This document shows positions 46,177-58,831 of a stretch of DNA of 64,000 bases, in pieces (the stretch's first letter is position 1; every line of letters begins with the position of its first letter). Location: the NCBI GenBank assembly GCA_032622095.1, contig CP136064.1, forward strand, positions 194,031,948 to 194,095,947. The letters run 5' to 3'. Below the pieces are notes generated by a model that made no database searches, was not told the origin of the DNA, and saw nothing but the letters and a program-made list of their open reading frames with translations. The translations under genes were made by a program, and so were the position numbers. This DNA is from Siphonodentalium dalli (Eukaryota > Mollusca > Scaphopoda > Gadilida > Siphonodentaliidae).

Positions 46177-46882
46177 TGTATAGGTATATATTGGTACATG
46201 TATCCCTAAAATGGAAACACATTCCACTTGTCAATATATGTAGATCCGGAGAAAGATTTTCTATTTTGCAAATTTTTATTCCCACATTAAATCTGTCAAA
46301 CTCCATATTTAACTTTATATTGGAATAGTTCTACAATGATTCTGAGTTATGAAGTGATGAAGTTTTTTGGCTCCACCATCATAGGGAACACTAAGTCCAA
46401 TGCCAAAAACCGAAACATGAAAATTCACTAGGCCCAACCATCTTTTGAAGTACATGAATTACCTCTTATGCTCTCGGCACCCAGAATAGAATTTTGTTCA
46501 CTAATTGTGGCTGTATTCTGGCAGTTATTTCCGTGGCACTATGAAAACTTTTTCACTGCCATGCAGTATGAGATCCAATAAAATAGTGTCACTCGGTGCT
46601 CATTTAGTTCATCAGTCTGGTGAGCGGAAACATACCTATTTTTATTTTAGGCTTAATACTGAATTTTAGTAGTGTATAAATAGTCCAGAAGATGACGGAC
46701 CATTTGGTCGATTGATTAAATGAACTCGCTCTTTCAAAAGCTTTCAGCTTTGTGGCTTTATTAGATAATATTATTAGACATAACATTTAAATGATGGAAT
46801 TCAGATAAACTTACAATCAACAATGACAGATACTTTCTATTGAGGTTAAAATTTGGATAACTTTAATGACGTTAGGAGTGAG
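46177..46882. other. No gene seen
   Basis: AT-rich intergenic DNA with no recognised family or coding signal. Confidence 0.5.
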
Positions 46883-46990
46883 AGTGAGAGCTTTCCGATG
46901 AATGGCAACAAGCCATATTTACGACTAAATCCTGAAAAATTACCCACAATTCTGCTGTGGTTAAGGAGTCAATTATTTAGGGCATTACTG
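46883..46990. repeat. Family A half copy
   Basis: Right arm only, GAGAGCTTTCCGATGAATGG to ATTATTTAGGGCATTACTG. Confidence 0.75.
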
Positions 46991-47138
46991 TAATTAAGTT
47001 GTCAGTATCGATCTTACTTCTTGTAACAGAATGAAGTTATAAAACTAGATTTGCATTGTGTTCATGTATAACTTAATGTTCCATATGGTAATTTTCTATG
47101 CAGTTTTCATTTCATGTGTGAATGGTACCCCAATAATC

Positions 47139-47365
47139 TTAACCCTTTCATGATGGGAGCTGTACTGGTCCAGCATTAAAGATCATGTGCCAGTGCATTC
47201 TATTATATATGCGAGCTCGGAGCCTCACATATATAAGAGAATGCACTAGCTGTCAAGGTAAATATTGTTAGGCCAAAATATTCTCTTATATACGCATATA
47301 TATAAGAATGCATTGGCACATGGTCTTCGCAAAATTTCAGGAAGCTGCAGTCATGGAAGGGTTAA
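47139..47365. repeat. Family C MITE, copy 4
   Basis: TTAACCCTTTCATGATGGGA to GCAGTCATGGAAGGGTTAA. The second hairpin is shortened. Confidence 0.85.
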
Positions 47366-47577
47366 ACACTAATTGGTGCTTTTTTCGGGCTTGTGCAATA
47401 TATCCGCTTTCCATTGAAAAGGAACTTAATATATGCATTGCTGTAAAATATAATGAAAAATACCTTGCAAGTAATTTATTTGGCTTGGAACAAAGGTAAT
47501 ACAGTCTTAATGATATCTCATTGAAAATAAGAGAAGAATACATGTATTTACTGTATATATAATGTGTAGTGTGATGA

Positions 47578-47761
47578 CTTCATAGGGAGCCTTGCATATA
47601 TACGAGAATGCACTGGCTTACAATGTCAATGTAAATATTGTTAGGCCAATGTATTCTCTTATATATGTGATGCTCCCTATGGGAGACTCACATATATAAG
47701 AGAATGCATTGGCACAGGTTTTCCACAAAATTTTAGGAAGCTCCAGTAATAGAAGGGTTAA
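47578..47761. repeat. Family C MITE, left-truncated copy
   Basis: It begins within the first hairpin (ATAGGGAGCCTTGCATATAT) and ends CCAGTAATAGAAGGGTTAA. Confidence 0.75.
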
Positions 47762-47892
47762 TAAGATTTCTTTCCCTGCATGAGGCAGTAAGGGTTCTCA
47801 AGATATTTAAGAAATAACACTTGTTTCGTTTAAGTTATGCAGTTATAACTGAAAAGTCTGATATCTAATAACAATAGTTTTTTTCTTATAAT

Positions 47893-48213
47893 TTAACCCT
47901 TTGGAGAGTATCTGTAACGTCATATACATAACGTCGTGAGTAAATTTAACGTCAACGTCATAGCAATAATTATGAACAAGTTCGGGTCAAAATGGTCCAA
48001 TAATTTGTTTTAATTTATGTGCATTTTTTGTTAACGTGTGTTATCATAATCGATTGCACTTATACATTTGGTACCTTATATTAATCAAAATAACTCCTAT
48101 ACCAATCATTTATAAAGTCTACATAAAATAACACTCCCTGAAACGACATATATGTCATTCTACTCCTCAACCGATAGACGACATATATGTCGTTCTACTC
48201 GCCAAAGGGTTAA
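47893..48213. repeat. Family M TTAA MITE
   Basis: TTAACCCTTTGGAGAG at the left and CTCGCCAAAGGGTTAA at the right. ACGTCATATACATAACGTCG near the left and CGACATATATGTCGTT repeated near the right form subterminal inverted motifs. 321 bp, non-coding. Confidence 0.75.
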
Positions 48214-48229
48214 TACCAGTATTGATCAA

Positions 48230-51045
48230 AAAAGTTTAGTTGTCACCAATGTCAGATGATTTAAAGGGGCTCATGATTAATTTAATTTAAAAGTTTGGAC
48301 ACTTGTGGCTGAAAATTGGTACAAAGGGGTAAATTGACCGGGAAAGTGTCATTGGAAAGGCACTGTTGACATCAGATGATCTAAAGGGGCACTCATGATT
48401 AATTACATACCTTAAATGGTTGGAGCCATGGAGCTGAAAATTGTTACACAGGTTTAAATTGACCAGGGGAATCTGCCTTTCACTTTAAAGGGGGACTAAT
48501 AAATTATATTAACAAAGATAAAGAGCGTTGATTATCAGCTTAGAAGATATATGGGAAAATTGGTACACAGGGTAACTTGACCTAAGGATGGTCATGAGAT
48601 AGGTGCCATTGACCTCAGATGGCTTAAAGGGCACTAATAACAATTTTAATTAAATAATTGATCATATACCCAAAAAAGGTTGCCCCCTGGTCATTGGAAA
48701 TTAGTACACATGGGTAAATTGACCCATGAGAAGTACTATTGCATAGGTGGCATTGACCCTAAAGTGGAATTATCATATATGAGCAATACAGAGAATTCCT
48801 TATCAGCTTATACGATATGTAGGAAAATTGGTAAACAGGGGTCACCTGACCAGGGAAGTATCATGGGATAGGCACCTTTGACCTCATATGACTTAAAGAG
48901 GGACTAATAAATTATAATAACATAGTTGAATTATCAGTGGGCAGTAAAGAGCGTTCCTTATCAGCTTATACCATATATAGGAAAATTGGTAAGTTGGTAT
49001 ACAGTGGTCAGCTGGCCAGGGGAATATCATGAAATAGTCGCCTTTGACCTCAGATGACTTTATAAATGGGGACTAATAAATTATATTGACATAGATGAAG
49101 GCACTAATAATTAGCAATAAAGAGCATTTATTATCAAATTAAAAGATAGAGGTAACTCTATCCGGAGAGTGTCATGCAACAAGTGGTGTTTATCTCAGGT
49201 GACCAAATAATTAATTTAAATGACTTGAGGAGCACTAATAATTTACTCATTCTTTACCCGAGCAGCGCCAGATACCCCAGCTTGTATTAATTCAAATTGA
49301 TAAATTCCTTGTGTTTAAAGATTATGTCCTGGGAACAAACACATGTCAGTCTCACATTTTGATTGGTTGGGTTAATGGGAACCAACAATCCTGGCATTGT
49401 GCCAAACAAATGTGCCGCTGCTGTCCGTGCACACCTGGCTTCTGGAAGAGTAACACCGATTGAGGTTATCAAGAAATTAACTTAAAGGATTACACCGTTG
49501 TAATTTTTCTCAGTAATTATTGATGCCCGCTAATCCACTGAGCACGTTGCCAAAAACAATTTTGTGACGGCCCAGCCATAACTGAAGTTATGCCAATTCA
49601 TGCGATTGAATATTACATTATGGATTATGCAGTCTGAATCATTAATCTTCCTTCATGTGATGTCACATGAGGGACTACTGGCGACACACAGTGCATAATC
49701 TCAGGTTCACAGGTTCCCGTGATACTAAATATCTGTGCCAAGCTTTAACAAAATTTACTGAAAAAATTAGGAACACAGTCAGACTTGAAAGGATGTCACA
49801 ATTGGCTTCTATCTACTGATTGTTTATACAGAAACGGCTGGACCATCAGAGCTAAACAAATTGCACATATCTTATTAGATAGATCCCGTTGACATCAAAT
49901 GTTTTAAAAGGGCACTAATAATTAATTACATTAAATAATTAATTATATACACAAATTTTTTGCAATCTGGTCAGTGAAAATTGATACATGTGGATAAATT
50001 GACATGTAGAGTGTCATGAGATAGATGCCGTTGACCTCAGACAAATTAAAGGGGCATATATGAACAATAAAGAGCGTTTCTTATGTAGGAAAATTGTTAC
50101 AGATGGGTCTATTGACCAGGGGAATGGCATGGGATAGGCGCATCTTCTCATGTTCCATACATGAATAATGGCTGAACTGAGAATAAAACATTACTTACTT
50201 ACCTTTGAGCTTAAAGCTTTGATGACTTAAAGTGGGAGTAATAGATTATATGATAATATAGAAAGTGTTTATCATTCCAGAAGATATGTTGGAAAATTGG
50301 TGGCCGATTTTAAATAACGGTCTAACACCTCTATCCTGATTCCATTTACGACATGTATAAACATGACGCGACATACATGCAACTTCTGACTAATACTCTT
50401 CCTATCATACAATCATTTTACCACCAATTTCCCACATATCTTCTAGACTGGTAATAAATGCTCTTTATTGATAATATAATTTATTACCCCCTTTTAAGTC
50501 ATTGGAAGTCAAAGGTAAGTAAGTAGTGCTTTTTTCTCAGCCAGTATGCGCCTATCCCATGACATTCCCCTGGTCAGGTGACCCATCTGTAACAATTGTT
50601 CTGCATAAGGAACGATCTTTATTGCTCATAATTGTCCCTTTAAGTAATCATAGGTCAACAGAATCTATCGCATTATACTCTACGGGTCAATTTATCCATG
50701 TGTTTCAATTTTCACCAACCAGATTGCATCCATTTTGGATATATAATTAATTATTTAATTGAATTCATTATCGGTGCCCCTTTAAGACATCTGATGTCAA
50801 CAGGACCAATATAATAAGATCCCCCGGGTCAAATTCCCCATATGTATAAATTTTCAGTTCCGAAGGTCTAGCCGTTTCTGTATAAACAATCGGTAGATAA
50901 AAGCCAATTGCAACAGGCTTTCAAGTTTGACACTGTGTCGCTAGTAGGCAGCCGATCACAAAAACATGTTCTGCAATGTGCTCAGTGGATTAGCGGGCAT
51001 CGATAATGACTGAGAAAAAGTACACCAGTGTAATCCTTTAATGGC
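48230..51045. repeat. Satellite-like block with inverted halves
   Basis: From 48230 to about 50270, degenerate units of roughly 190-200 bp recur with CTTAAAGGGGSACTAATAAT, TAAAGAGCGTTCCTTATCAG, GGAAAATTGGTACACAGGGG and CATTGACCTCAGATG. From about 50290 to 51045 the same sequence runs inverted: AGGATTACACCGTTGTAAT near 49486 against CACCAGTGTAATCCT near 51025, and AACGGCTGGACCATCAGAGC against GTCTAGCCGTTTCTG. The whole may be a large imperfect palindrome centred near 50300. No coding signal. Confidence 0.65.
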
Positions 51046-51460
51046 TACTTAAGTGACAATAAATTGTTTTACAGAATTCCCTGAATTCACAGCTTATGAT
51101 TAAATTATTTGTGAATTATTTTTACACCAATTATCCCCATTGTCTCTATCCATGCAGCCGCTCATATATACTAGTAATATAGCTAGTCCTGTGACCTTAG
51201 AATAGTAATGTGTTTTATATGATATGAAAATAATATCCTACATAATAGTGACTTCTTCGAATTGATTGCATGTTTGTCATAATGTGGACCTTGTACATAA
51301 ATTGTGTGCATATGCACAAACGTTTCCGGTGACGTTGAGAAATATTTTTGAATCAAAACCATTTATCATAAAAAGTCTCTGTAACAGCAATTACCAAACC
51401 ATAATTCTAAATTGACAAATCCTCAAAGTCAGTCTGAAATTTTGCACCAGCTATATTAAT

Positions 51461-51680
51461 TTAACCCTTTCATGACGGGAGCTGCGCTGGTACAGCATTA
51501 AAGATGCTGTGCCAGTGCATTCTCTAAGGGAATGCACTGACTTATAAGATCAAGGTAAATATTGTTAGGCCAATATATTCTCTTATATATGCGAGTCGAC
51601 GGTGACTCACATACATAATAGAATGCATTGGCACAGATTGTAAAATTTCAGGAAGCTCCAGTCATGGACGGAAGGGTTAA
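51461..51680. repeat. Family C MITE, copy 6
   Basis: TTAACCCTTTCATGACGGGA to GACGGAAGGGTTAA. The first hairpin is deleted to CATTCTCTAAGGGAATGC. Confidence 0.8.
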
Positions 51681-51944
51681 AAACAAATGAAGACATCACA
51701 GACCGTCTATGTCTTTAGTCATGCTAATTGAACCAAGATAATTGAATCACATATACCTATCATGATTTTATGTCGAATCACAAATAACTATCATGATTTT
51801 ATGTCGCATGAATTCATTACTACAGTGAATTATATTTACTAGCACGAAATATTATAATATAACTCTACAAATTTGTTAATGTTAATCTCTGTTATATTAT
51901 AGAATAAAATTGGGATTGTTATAAAACTGCCTTGTTGCATCTTT

Positions 51945-51964
51945 GGGGGGGGGGGGGGGGGGGG
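51945..51964 (+). repeat. Poly-G run of about 20
   Basis: An uninterrupted G homopolymer in otherwise AT-rich DNA. Length is likely to vary between alleles and reads. Confidence 0.9.
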
Positions 51965-52440
51965 TGAGATAAAAAGATGCATGATGTCTCCTGAAAGATA
52001 TGTAAATGATGCCTGTATGTGCCTTATATGTTCAATCATCTATTAGCTGAGCCATACACAGCCTTCATAATTGGCTACGGCAATCAGCATTGCCGAAGCA
52101 ATTTGCTGAAGCAAACTGGGCCACGGCATACTGTTGCCGTAGCGGATTGCCGAAGCCAAACAATCTGAATTAAGAGGGCTGCATACAGAAGCCAAATCTC
52201 CCCAACTTGACATGTAAACGGGGACCTTCCTGGAGGGAGTCACGGGAGATACCTTCTCCCTAAATGGAGTTTTCCACAGAGGCCATACCCAGCGGTAGTA
52301 ATGCCCACTGGTAATAAGACTCTATCCTTATAAAATTGTCTGTTACCTGAGATCGACTTACGAAATGAACACATCAGCACTTGCCCTTATGTTAACTACA
52401 TGTAGCGGAAACTGACTCATGTATGTGATTCGTACAAAAT
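51965..52440. other. No gene seen; short inverted motifs
   Basis: TACGGCAATCAGCATTGCCG and GCATACTGTTGCCGTAGCGG at 52076-52145 form small hairpins on a repeated TTGCCGAAGC motif. Nothing else was recognised. Confidence 0.45.
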
Positions 52441-53030
52441 TTTATCTTTTAAACAGTTTGATTTAAAAAATATTAATTTATATTCAAATATTATTATTTT
52501 TTTCAGATTAAACTCTGATCTGCTGTTGAACAAAGAAATAATTAAATTGTATTTAAATTTAATTTTAAATTTTTTTTTTAAATTAGTTTTTTAATTAAAT
52601 TTTTTTAAATTAGTTTTTATGTTTACCCATACCATAGTATGGTAAACATAGTACTGATGTCTGGATTGACCACTCGTCGTTAGTCTGTCAGTCCGTAGAC
52701 ACTTTACGCATGGTGCGATAACTCAAATATTTTCTATCTGATCGGACCCAAATTTTGTATATGAATTTCTCAGCACAAAAGACAGATCGAGTTCGAATAT
52801 GGGTTTGATCCGACTATTTTTAACAGAGTTATGGCCCTTTTTCGAAAAAATATTCACTCTTAAAAAAAAAATAAACTAAATAAATAAATTTAGATTTAAT
52901 TCCTTTGCTCAATTTAAAAAAAAAAAAATTTAAAAAATATATAATATAAAAATATCTTTTTTTTTTAAATAATTCAAAATAAAAAAAAAAAAATTTAAAG
53001 TTAGCAAAATTTGAAAAACTAACACCATTT
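52441..53030. repeat. AT-rich tract with one satellite-type unit
   Basis: Low-complexity A/T sequence interrupted at 52622-52835 by a 5' hairpin (TTTACCCATACC/ATAGTATGGTAAA) and a single unit with GCGATAACTC, AGATCGAGTTCGAATATGGG and AGAGTTATGGCCC. The unit layout matches families E-H; no 3' end was found. Confidence 0.55.
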
Positions 53031-53040
53031 TAACTCTGCC

Positions 53041-53100
53041 AAGGGTATCCCGAGTCACCACACCAAATTTGGTTTAAATCGGTCCAAAATCTTATGTGTT
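53041..53100 (+). repeat. Short dispersed repeat, also at 53984
   Basis: GGGTATCCCGAGTCACCACA / CCAAATTTGGTTTAAAT here and GGGTACCCCGAGGCATCACA / CCAAATTTGGTTGAAAT at 53984-54020. Confidence 0.6.
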
Positions 53101-53586
53101 ATGTACCGGTAAATTTGTTTGGAGCGACATTAAACCCAATTCTTTAAATTCCATCCCATGCCTTTGGACTACTTAGCTATTATTAATAAATATGGCTATA
53201 TTATTTTCTGATGTCTCTTATGCCAATGTGCAGATAAAGAAAGCTATGGTATCTAAAAAAAAATTAAGTTTCAACAATACACATCACATGATATTAACAG
53301 TAGACTAGAACAGCTGTGCTGCAATGCACAGCTGAGCATATCACTCTACAGATGGTCTGAGGCCATTATAAATGTTATTGGTTTAATAGATATGCCAGTC
53401 TTCAACATAATCAATGCCTGTGATTTGTTGACAGCACTGCTATATAATTGATATTAATGGGTCAGCAGTGAGGTTTCTTATCTTAATTTGTTGGTAGAAT
53501 TTGAATCATTTGATATATTATCATTGTAAACTTAAATTGGACTCTCTTAACCCAAGTATTCCATGTCCAGGTCACCTTTTGACATT

Positions 53587-53650
53587 TAACCCAAGGCTGT
53601 GCTGGTGCAGCATTACAGATCCTGTACCAGTGCATTCTTTTATATAAGTG
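53587..53650. repeat. Family C fragment
   Basis: GGCTGTGCTGGTGCAGCATT and CCAGTGCATTCTTTTATATA only. Confidence 0.65.
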
Positions 53651-56049
53651 ACCCATAAATTCCAATAATTTGTGTTATGTACATTTGTCTATAATAGTAC
53701 ATATAAACAGTATACTCTATAATTCAACATCAAAACTCTCATTTATGATTCCGATCATAGTAATTTACTATCGCCAAGGGATGGGTGAACATTCTGCCGA
53801 TTGTGATCGGCCTCTCATTATTTTCCTTTTTAGATTTTTAGATTGAAACTTTAAAAAAAAAATTATTAAATTTTTTATTTTTTTTTACATTTAATATTTC
53901 AATTTTCTTTTTAGATTTTTAGATTGAAATTTAATTTGTTTAAAAAATTAAATAAAAAAAAAATCCCTGTTATAACATCTGCCGGGTACCCCGAGGCATC
54001 ACACCAAATTTGGTTGAAATATATCAAGGGCTCTGGAAGAAAAATCGCGAACAGACCAGAACAAACAGACAGATCCCTGAACTCTTTAATATATCTAAAC
54101 CAGAGAACAAACATTCGTTTTGACATTAAATATGAAAATTGTGACAAGTGAATGAAAAACATTGTTGTAATCATGGATAAATTTATAAATTTATGGCGCA
54201 AATATAAATCTCACTAAATTTTGATTTGATAACAAAAATGTTGTTTGAATATATGGCCAATTTAACACTGAATGTATGCATGTATAATAAAATTAGGATG
54301 AAGAAAATGGCAGCAGAATTTTCAATGCAGCCATTGGCGGGCTCAAGCGCTGATTGGTCAAAAATATCCGCCAATAATTATTTGATTGACAGTTTTGGAA
54401 AGGTCCAATTACTAAAATGGCTTCCGATAAGAACGGACCATGTGTTTCAAGTTCGCCCTTTAAATGTCTTTTAAAATGCCATGTAACACGATAGTATAGC
54501 TTCTTTCTGAGCTTCATGATTTTCAAGATGACTAGATGTGTGTATGCATCTTGTACAAGTGGCTGTCTTTATGGGTGTGTGACACCATGTCTTATGACAA
54601 CTCATCTTATGGACACTTCGCAGCTATGACAAAATGTCTTCAGAGACAGGCTGTCCACGCGATATAGATATAAACAAAAATAGAACCAGATTTGAACAAA
54701 AAACCAAGGGTGATTTTTTGCCATTTCCGATAACCAACAAAGATCGATGTTAATGTTGAATCAAACTGTGTAACAGAAGCCATTATAACTTCAATAACGA
54801 ATAGACTATCTAATATCGAATAGCTCCCACCTTGATGAAATAAGCCAAACGGGGTGTACATGCAGGTACATGTGGAAATTAATCTATACCCCCTCAGGGC
54901 CCCTCTTTTGTCGAACAGTATCAATCACCCTTAGGCATCAAAAGATGGCAAAAATAAATATAATGATATCAATTTTCCGTATCTCGAGCGTCCTGCTTGA
55001 GCCACGGCGACATTAGAAGTGTCGACAACTTTGCGACCCGATGTAAAGGATTATCAAATAGTGGTCTTTTTAAATTCCACGTCTGATTTGGCCGTCAATA
55101 AAGTACATGATAGAAAACGCACACTATCGACCATTGAGTCAGTTACTTGTTATCACGTGGCGTCAATGGCACCAAGTGAGCTCGTTCGGTGAAGGTTGCG
55201 TGTATACACCGAGAAGCGCGTGCAATGTGTGAAATTTCGTGTCATTCTCTTGGAAAACATTTATTGATTCCCATTTACATACGTACATGTACTTTTAGTT
55301 TGAAATGTTTTATCTTAATATTCGACTATTAAGATCCGAGTGTGGTCGATGGCATTGTTTAATGCAGCGTAAACACTAATTGTCTGTGCTACTTTTTGGT
55401 TTAGGAAACCGAACTAAAGACACTCCGGGATATTTGTATAAATATCGTTCATCAACCGGACATGTCTCCATGCACACTTCAACCCCAACATTCTAGCTAG
55501 ATAACATATATTTTGCTCTCGTGTTTGTAAACGCCCTACTTCTTATAATGGTTGTTATGCTAGTGGTGTCTTCCATAATCGCTAGACAGACACATGTCGC
55601 ATCGACGATTTTTATCTATATATCAGCTATAATTGGCTATATATGCATGGGGCAGTACTTACGGATAGGATCGGCCCGAGTCGTCTCAGGTAGTATACAT
55701 GTACTCTTCCGGCCAAGTACGGCTGAACGTTCATGATTCCGGCCCGAGTCGTCCCATTCCCTATATATGGATATAAGAGCATAACGTCAAAAACGCGACG
55801 CTGCACGGACATGCAGAGCCGCGACCTGTGCAGATCATGTTATATCAGCAGAGGCGAATACATGTCCTTGTCAAAATTAGTACGTCTTAATTGAGAGATA
55901 AGTAAGTCTTAGTTAAGAGATAATAAGACTTAATTACGAGATATGCTGAGATATGTAGAAATTGTGGAATTTTATTTTCGACTGTGTACCGTTATGTGGC
56001 CCCAATACGCTTAGAACTGTAGAACCGGAATATGTTGTATTGGCCTGCT
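53651..56049. other. Intergenic; no gene recognised
   Basis: AT-rich. A hydrophobic 71-codon frame at 55521-55736 (LLLIMVVMLVVSSIIA, then IFIYISAIIGYICMG) could form two membrane segments and is followed by CAG|GTAGTA at 55688, but its frame does not fit the candidate exon at 57143. GGCCCGAGTCGTC occurs twice (55674, 55742). Confidence 0.4.
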
Positions 56050-56859
56050 TAGACTGGTACCCTGTCCCAACTCCAGCTACTCGCCCGTAGGGACAGGGAT
56101 AGGCTAAACAGAAAGTGGAATTTTGAATTGTGTTTCCGGTTTGTGAGACATTGTTTTAAAATAGAAAAGCACATTTCAACATCGGTACGTTTTTCTTAAT
56201 TTAATATTACAAGACGCAATTATATAACTTTGACAACTACTCAATCAAATTGAATAGAGTGTTTTTCACAGGAACCGACTAACCCCGATCAACGGCAATA
56301 AGTCAAATAGTGCGAAATCATGTTTTTGTAGCTTGGATATTTGGAAACTCTGATGTCAACAAACACCCCCCGTAACAGGTTACATCAATTTTGTGTCGAA
56401 GTTTGCTGCCTCATGTCGCATTTTATTAACTAAATTCGTCGGGGATATATTTACGCTCATGTTGATACCTAAATTAACACAATGGGTCGATGTGATTTGC
56501 CTGGGTGGACCTTTTACCATAAATTGTCAAACTTGGCTATACCGTCCCATGATCTGACAAGTTGGTCAGTCTGTACTACATACATTTAAGGGGTTTATTT
56601 ACATTACTGATAAAACAGGTATCTCCTTCACACATATATGTCAATATAAGTTGATGACGATAGTTTTATTTGTTCCAAATAAGTTTCGTGAGGTACTAGT
56701 AATCACACCCCCCCCCCCCCCTCGTGCACGGTTACATCAACATTGAAGAAGTTTGCTGCCTCATGTCTGATTTTTTTATTTCGATGTTTCAGCTATATTA
56801 TTGTGGTCATTTTAGTACCAAAATCATCTATATGAGGCAGATATATTTTGTTTGCGTGA
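56050..56859 (+). repeat. Left arm of an ~810 bp inverted repeat
   Basis: From TAGACTGGTACCCTGTCCCA to ATATATTTTGTTTGCGTGA. It is near-identical by eye to the complement of 59189-59995. It includes a poly-C run of about 14 at 56706. Inside, TTTGCTGCCTCATGTC occurs twice (56401 and 56752) with similar context. Confidence 0.9.
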
Positions 56860-57142
56860 GGTGTTTTGTGTCAAACGGGAAAATCTGAGTTGTCTGGGGA
56901 GCAACGGAGCCTGAGGGTTAATATTACTAGTGCATATTATTTGTTGTTGTCTGTATGTCAGTATGGCTATTCATGTTTGACCATAACAGTATATATATTT
57001 TTTTATAATAATTTTGAGTCTCAGCAAAATGTGTACTATATTGCATGTAAATAATTAAAAATAGTAGTAGATGAAAAAAATCATGTTGCTATTATAGCTT
57101 AGTTATAGCATAAGTACTAGTAATATGTTTAATATTTTGCAG

Positions 57143-57269
57143 AAATGGACCGTACACCAAGTTAAATATCAACGAGTGTCAGTACAAAGAGAAGAAATGT
57201 AAAAAGAAATCGGGATATCAGCACCCCGACCAAACACCACTCCGTGAGAAAAAAAGACAAAGTTTTTCT
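57143..57269 (+). CDS. Candidate exon of an unrecognised gene
   Basis: This 127 bp stretch has an acceptor (AATATTTTGCAG) and a strong donor (TCT|GTAAGT). One frame stays open across it: NGPYTKLNINECQYKEKKCK then KKSGYQHPDQTPLREKKRQS and FS. It would enter in phase 2 and leave in phase 0. The composition is lysine-rich and hydrophilic and less AT-biased than its flanks. I recognise no domain and found no partner exon. It lies between the arms of the 56050-59995 inverted repeat, so it may belong to that structure. It could also be a chance open stretch. Confidence 0.3.
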
Positions 57270-57510
57270 GTAAGTTTTCTGAAATGCATATCATATTTTA
57301 GTGGTTATTATTTTAAATACAATTTTATAATATATTTGGAATAAATGGCTAACAGCTCTGAAATCATACCTTTATCCTCATGACATTATTATGATCTATG
57401 AGTCTTGGTAAGGTGGTTATAACTTTTCTCAGCTCATCACCTAAAAATTAATAATAGTTTGTATGACATATTGAAAAAAGCATGTCTTGTACAGTACAGG
57501 CCTACTTGTA

Positions 57511-57711
57511 CAGTAATGCCCTAAATAATCGACTCCTTAACCACAGCAGAATTATGGGTAATTTTTCAGGATTTAGTCGGAAATATGGCTTGCTGCCATT
57601 CATCAGATAGCTCTCGGTGAGAGTTTTCCACTGAATAGCAACAAGCCATATTTCCGACTAAATCCTGAAACATTTCCCATAATTCTGCTGTGGCTAAAGA
57701 GTCAATTACTA
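57511..57711. repeat. Family A palindromic MITE, copy 12
   Basis: CAGTAATGCCCTAAATAATC at the left. The right arm is slightly diverged and loses the terminal GGCATTACTG, ending AAAGAGTCAATTAC where copy 13 begins. Confidence 0.8.
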
Positions 57712-57924
57712 CAGTAATGCTCTAAGTAATCGACTTCTTAACCACAGCAGAATTATGGGTAACTTTTCAGGATTTAGTCGGAAATATGGCTTGTTGCCAT
57801 TCATTGGAAAGCTCACAGGGAGAACTTTCCGATGAATGGCAACAAGCCATATTTCCAACTAAATCCTGAAAAGTTACCCATAATTCTGCTGTGGTTAAGA
57901 AGTCGATTACTTAGAGCATTACTG
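57712..57924. repeat. Family A palindromic MITE, copy 13
   Basis: CAGTAATGCTCTAAGTAATC to GATTACTTAGAGCATTACTG. A perfect-ended ~213 bp palindrome with TA on both sides, directly abutting copy 12. Confidence 0.85.
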
Positions 57925-57968
57925 TACAGTTTGAGGTCCCCCATACCTACCTTAATAAATACCCAGAC

Positions 57969-58407
57969 CAAGCCCGGATTTAGTGTGTCTGACATTTGCA
58001 GAATCATGTCCCCAGAGAGTGAATTTATTGACACTGTCAGACACAGCAGGCTAGCATCACCAAATTCACCATTTGGGAACCTCATTCTGCTTAGGTCTCA
58101 ACTGCTATGGGAGACCTAGGATCAGATTGAAATTCCCCAGTTGAAGTTGATAATGTTCACTCATTAGTCACTTCGATTATGCAAATTATTGTCTGCAAAT
58201 TAGGGGGAAAATAGTAACTGAACAGAAAAGTAACTAAAATCAATGTTAATTTGAGGCCATAGATACTGGTACATGTACTTCCAGAAGATGAGGCCTAAAC
58301 AGAATGAGGTTCCCAGAGGGTTAATTTGGTGATGCAGGGTAGCATCACTAAATTCACCCTCTGGGGACCTCATTCTGCAAATGTCTGACACACTATATCC
58401 AGGCTTG
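57969..58407. mobile_element. Family B MITE, copy 8, full length
   Basis: CAAGCCCGGATTTAGTGTGT to CACACTATATCCAGGCTTG, about 439 bp. It has the complete layout: two inverted GCAGAATGAGGTYCCCAGAG hairpins around CAGTTGAAGTTGATAATGTT and AACTAAAATCAATGTTAATT. Flanks ACCCAGAC and ACCCTGAT agree at six of eight bases, a decayed 8 bp target duplication. Confidence 0.8.
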
Positions 58408-58582
58408 ACCCTGATCCTAATATTTTTATTTGTCTACCAAATTTATAAATGACACCTGGACTATTTACCTCAAAATCTGCATAAGAATATTCTATTTCAT
58501 TCTACATTACTCTCAGTAAATCAAGTACCAGTGCTACATTGTAAAAGTCAAAACTAATTGATGAGGATTAGAGTGCAAATCT

Positions 58583-58831
58583 TTAATCCTTTCATGACGG
58601 GAGCCGTACTGGTGCAGCATTAAAGACCCTGTTCCAAAGCATTCTCTTATATATGCAAGTCTCCCATAGGGCGCCTCGCATATATAAGAGAATGCATTGT
58701 CTTACAAGATCAAGGTAAATATTGTTTGGCCAAAGCATTCTCTTTTATAAGGGATCCTCACATTTATAAGAGAGTGCATTGGCACAGGGTGTTCACAAAA
58801 TTTGAGGAAGCTCCAGTCATGGAAAGGTTAA
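58583..58831. repeat. Family C MITE, copy 8
   Basis: TTAATCCTTTCATGACGGGA to CAGTCATGGAAAGGTTAA, two hairpins present. Confidence 0.85.

Noticed and set aside
55521-55736. Hydrophobic 71-codon frame as a membrane protein exon
   Set aside because: Its possible donor phase does not fit the only nearby candidate exon, and AT-rich DNA often yields Ile/Val/Leu/Tyr-rich frames.
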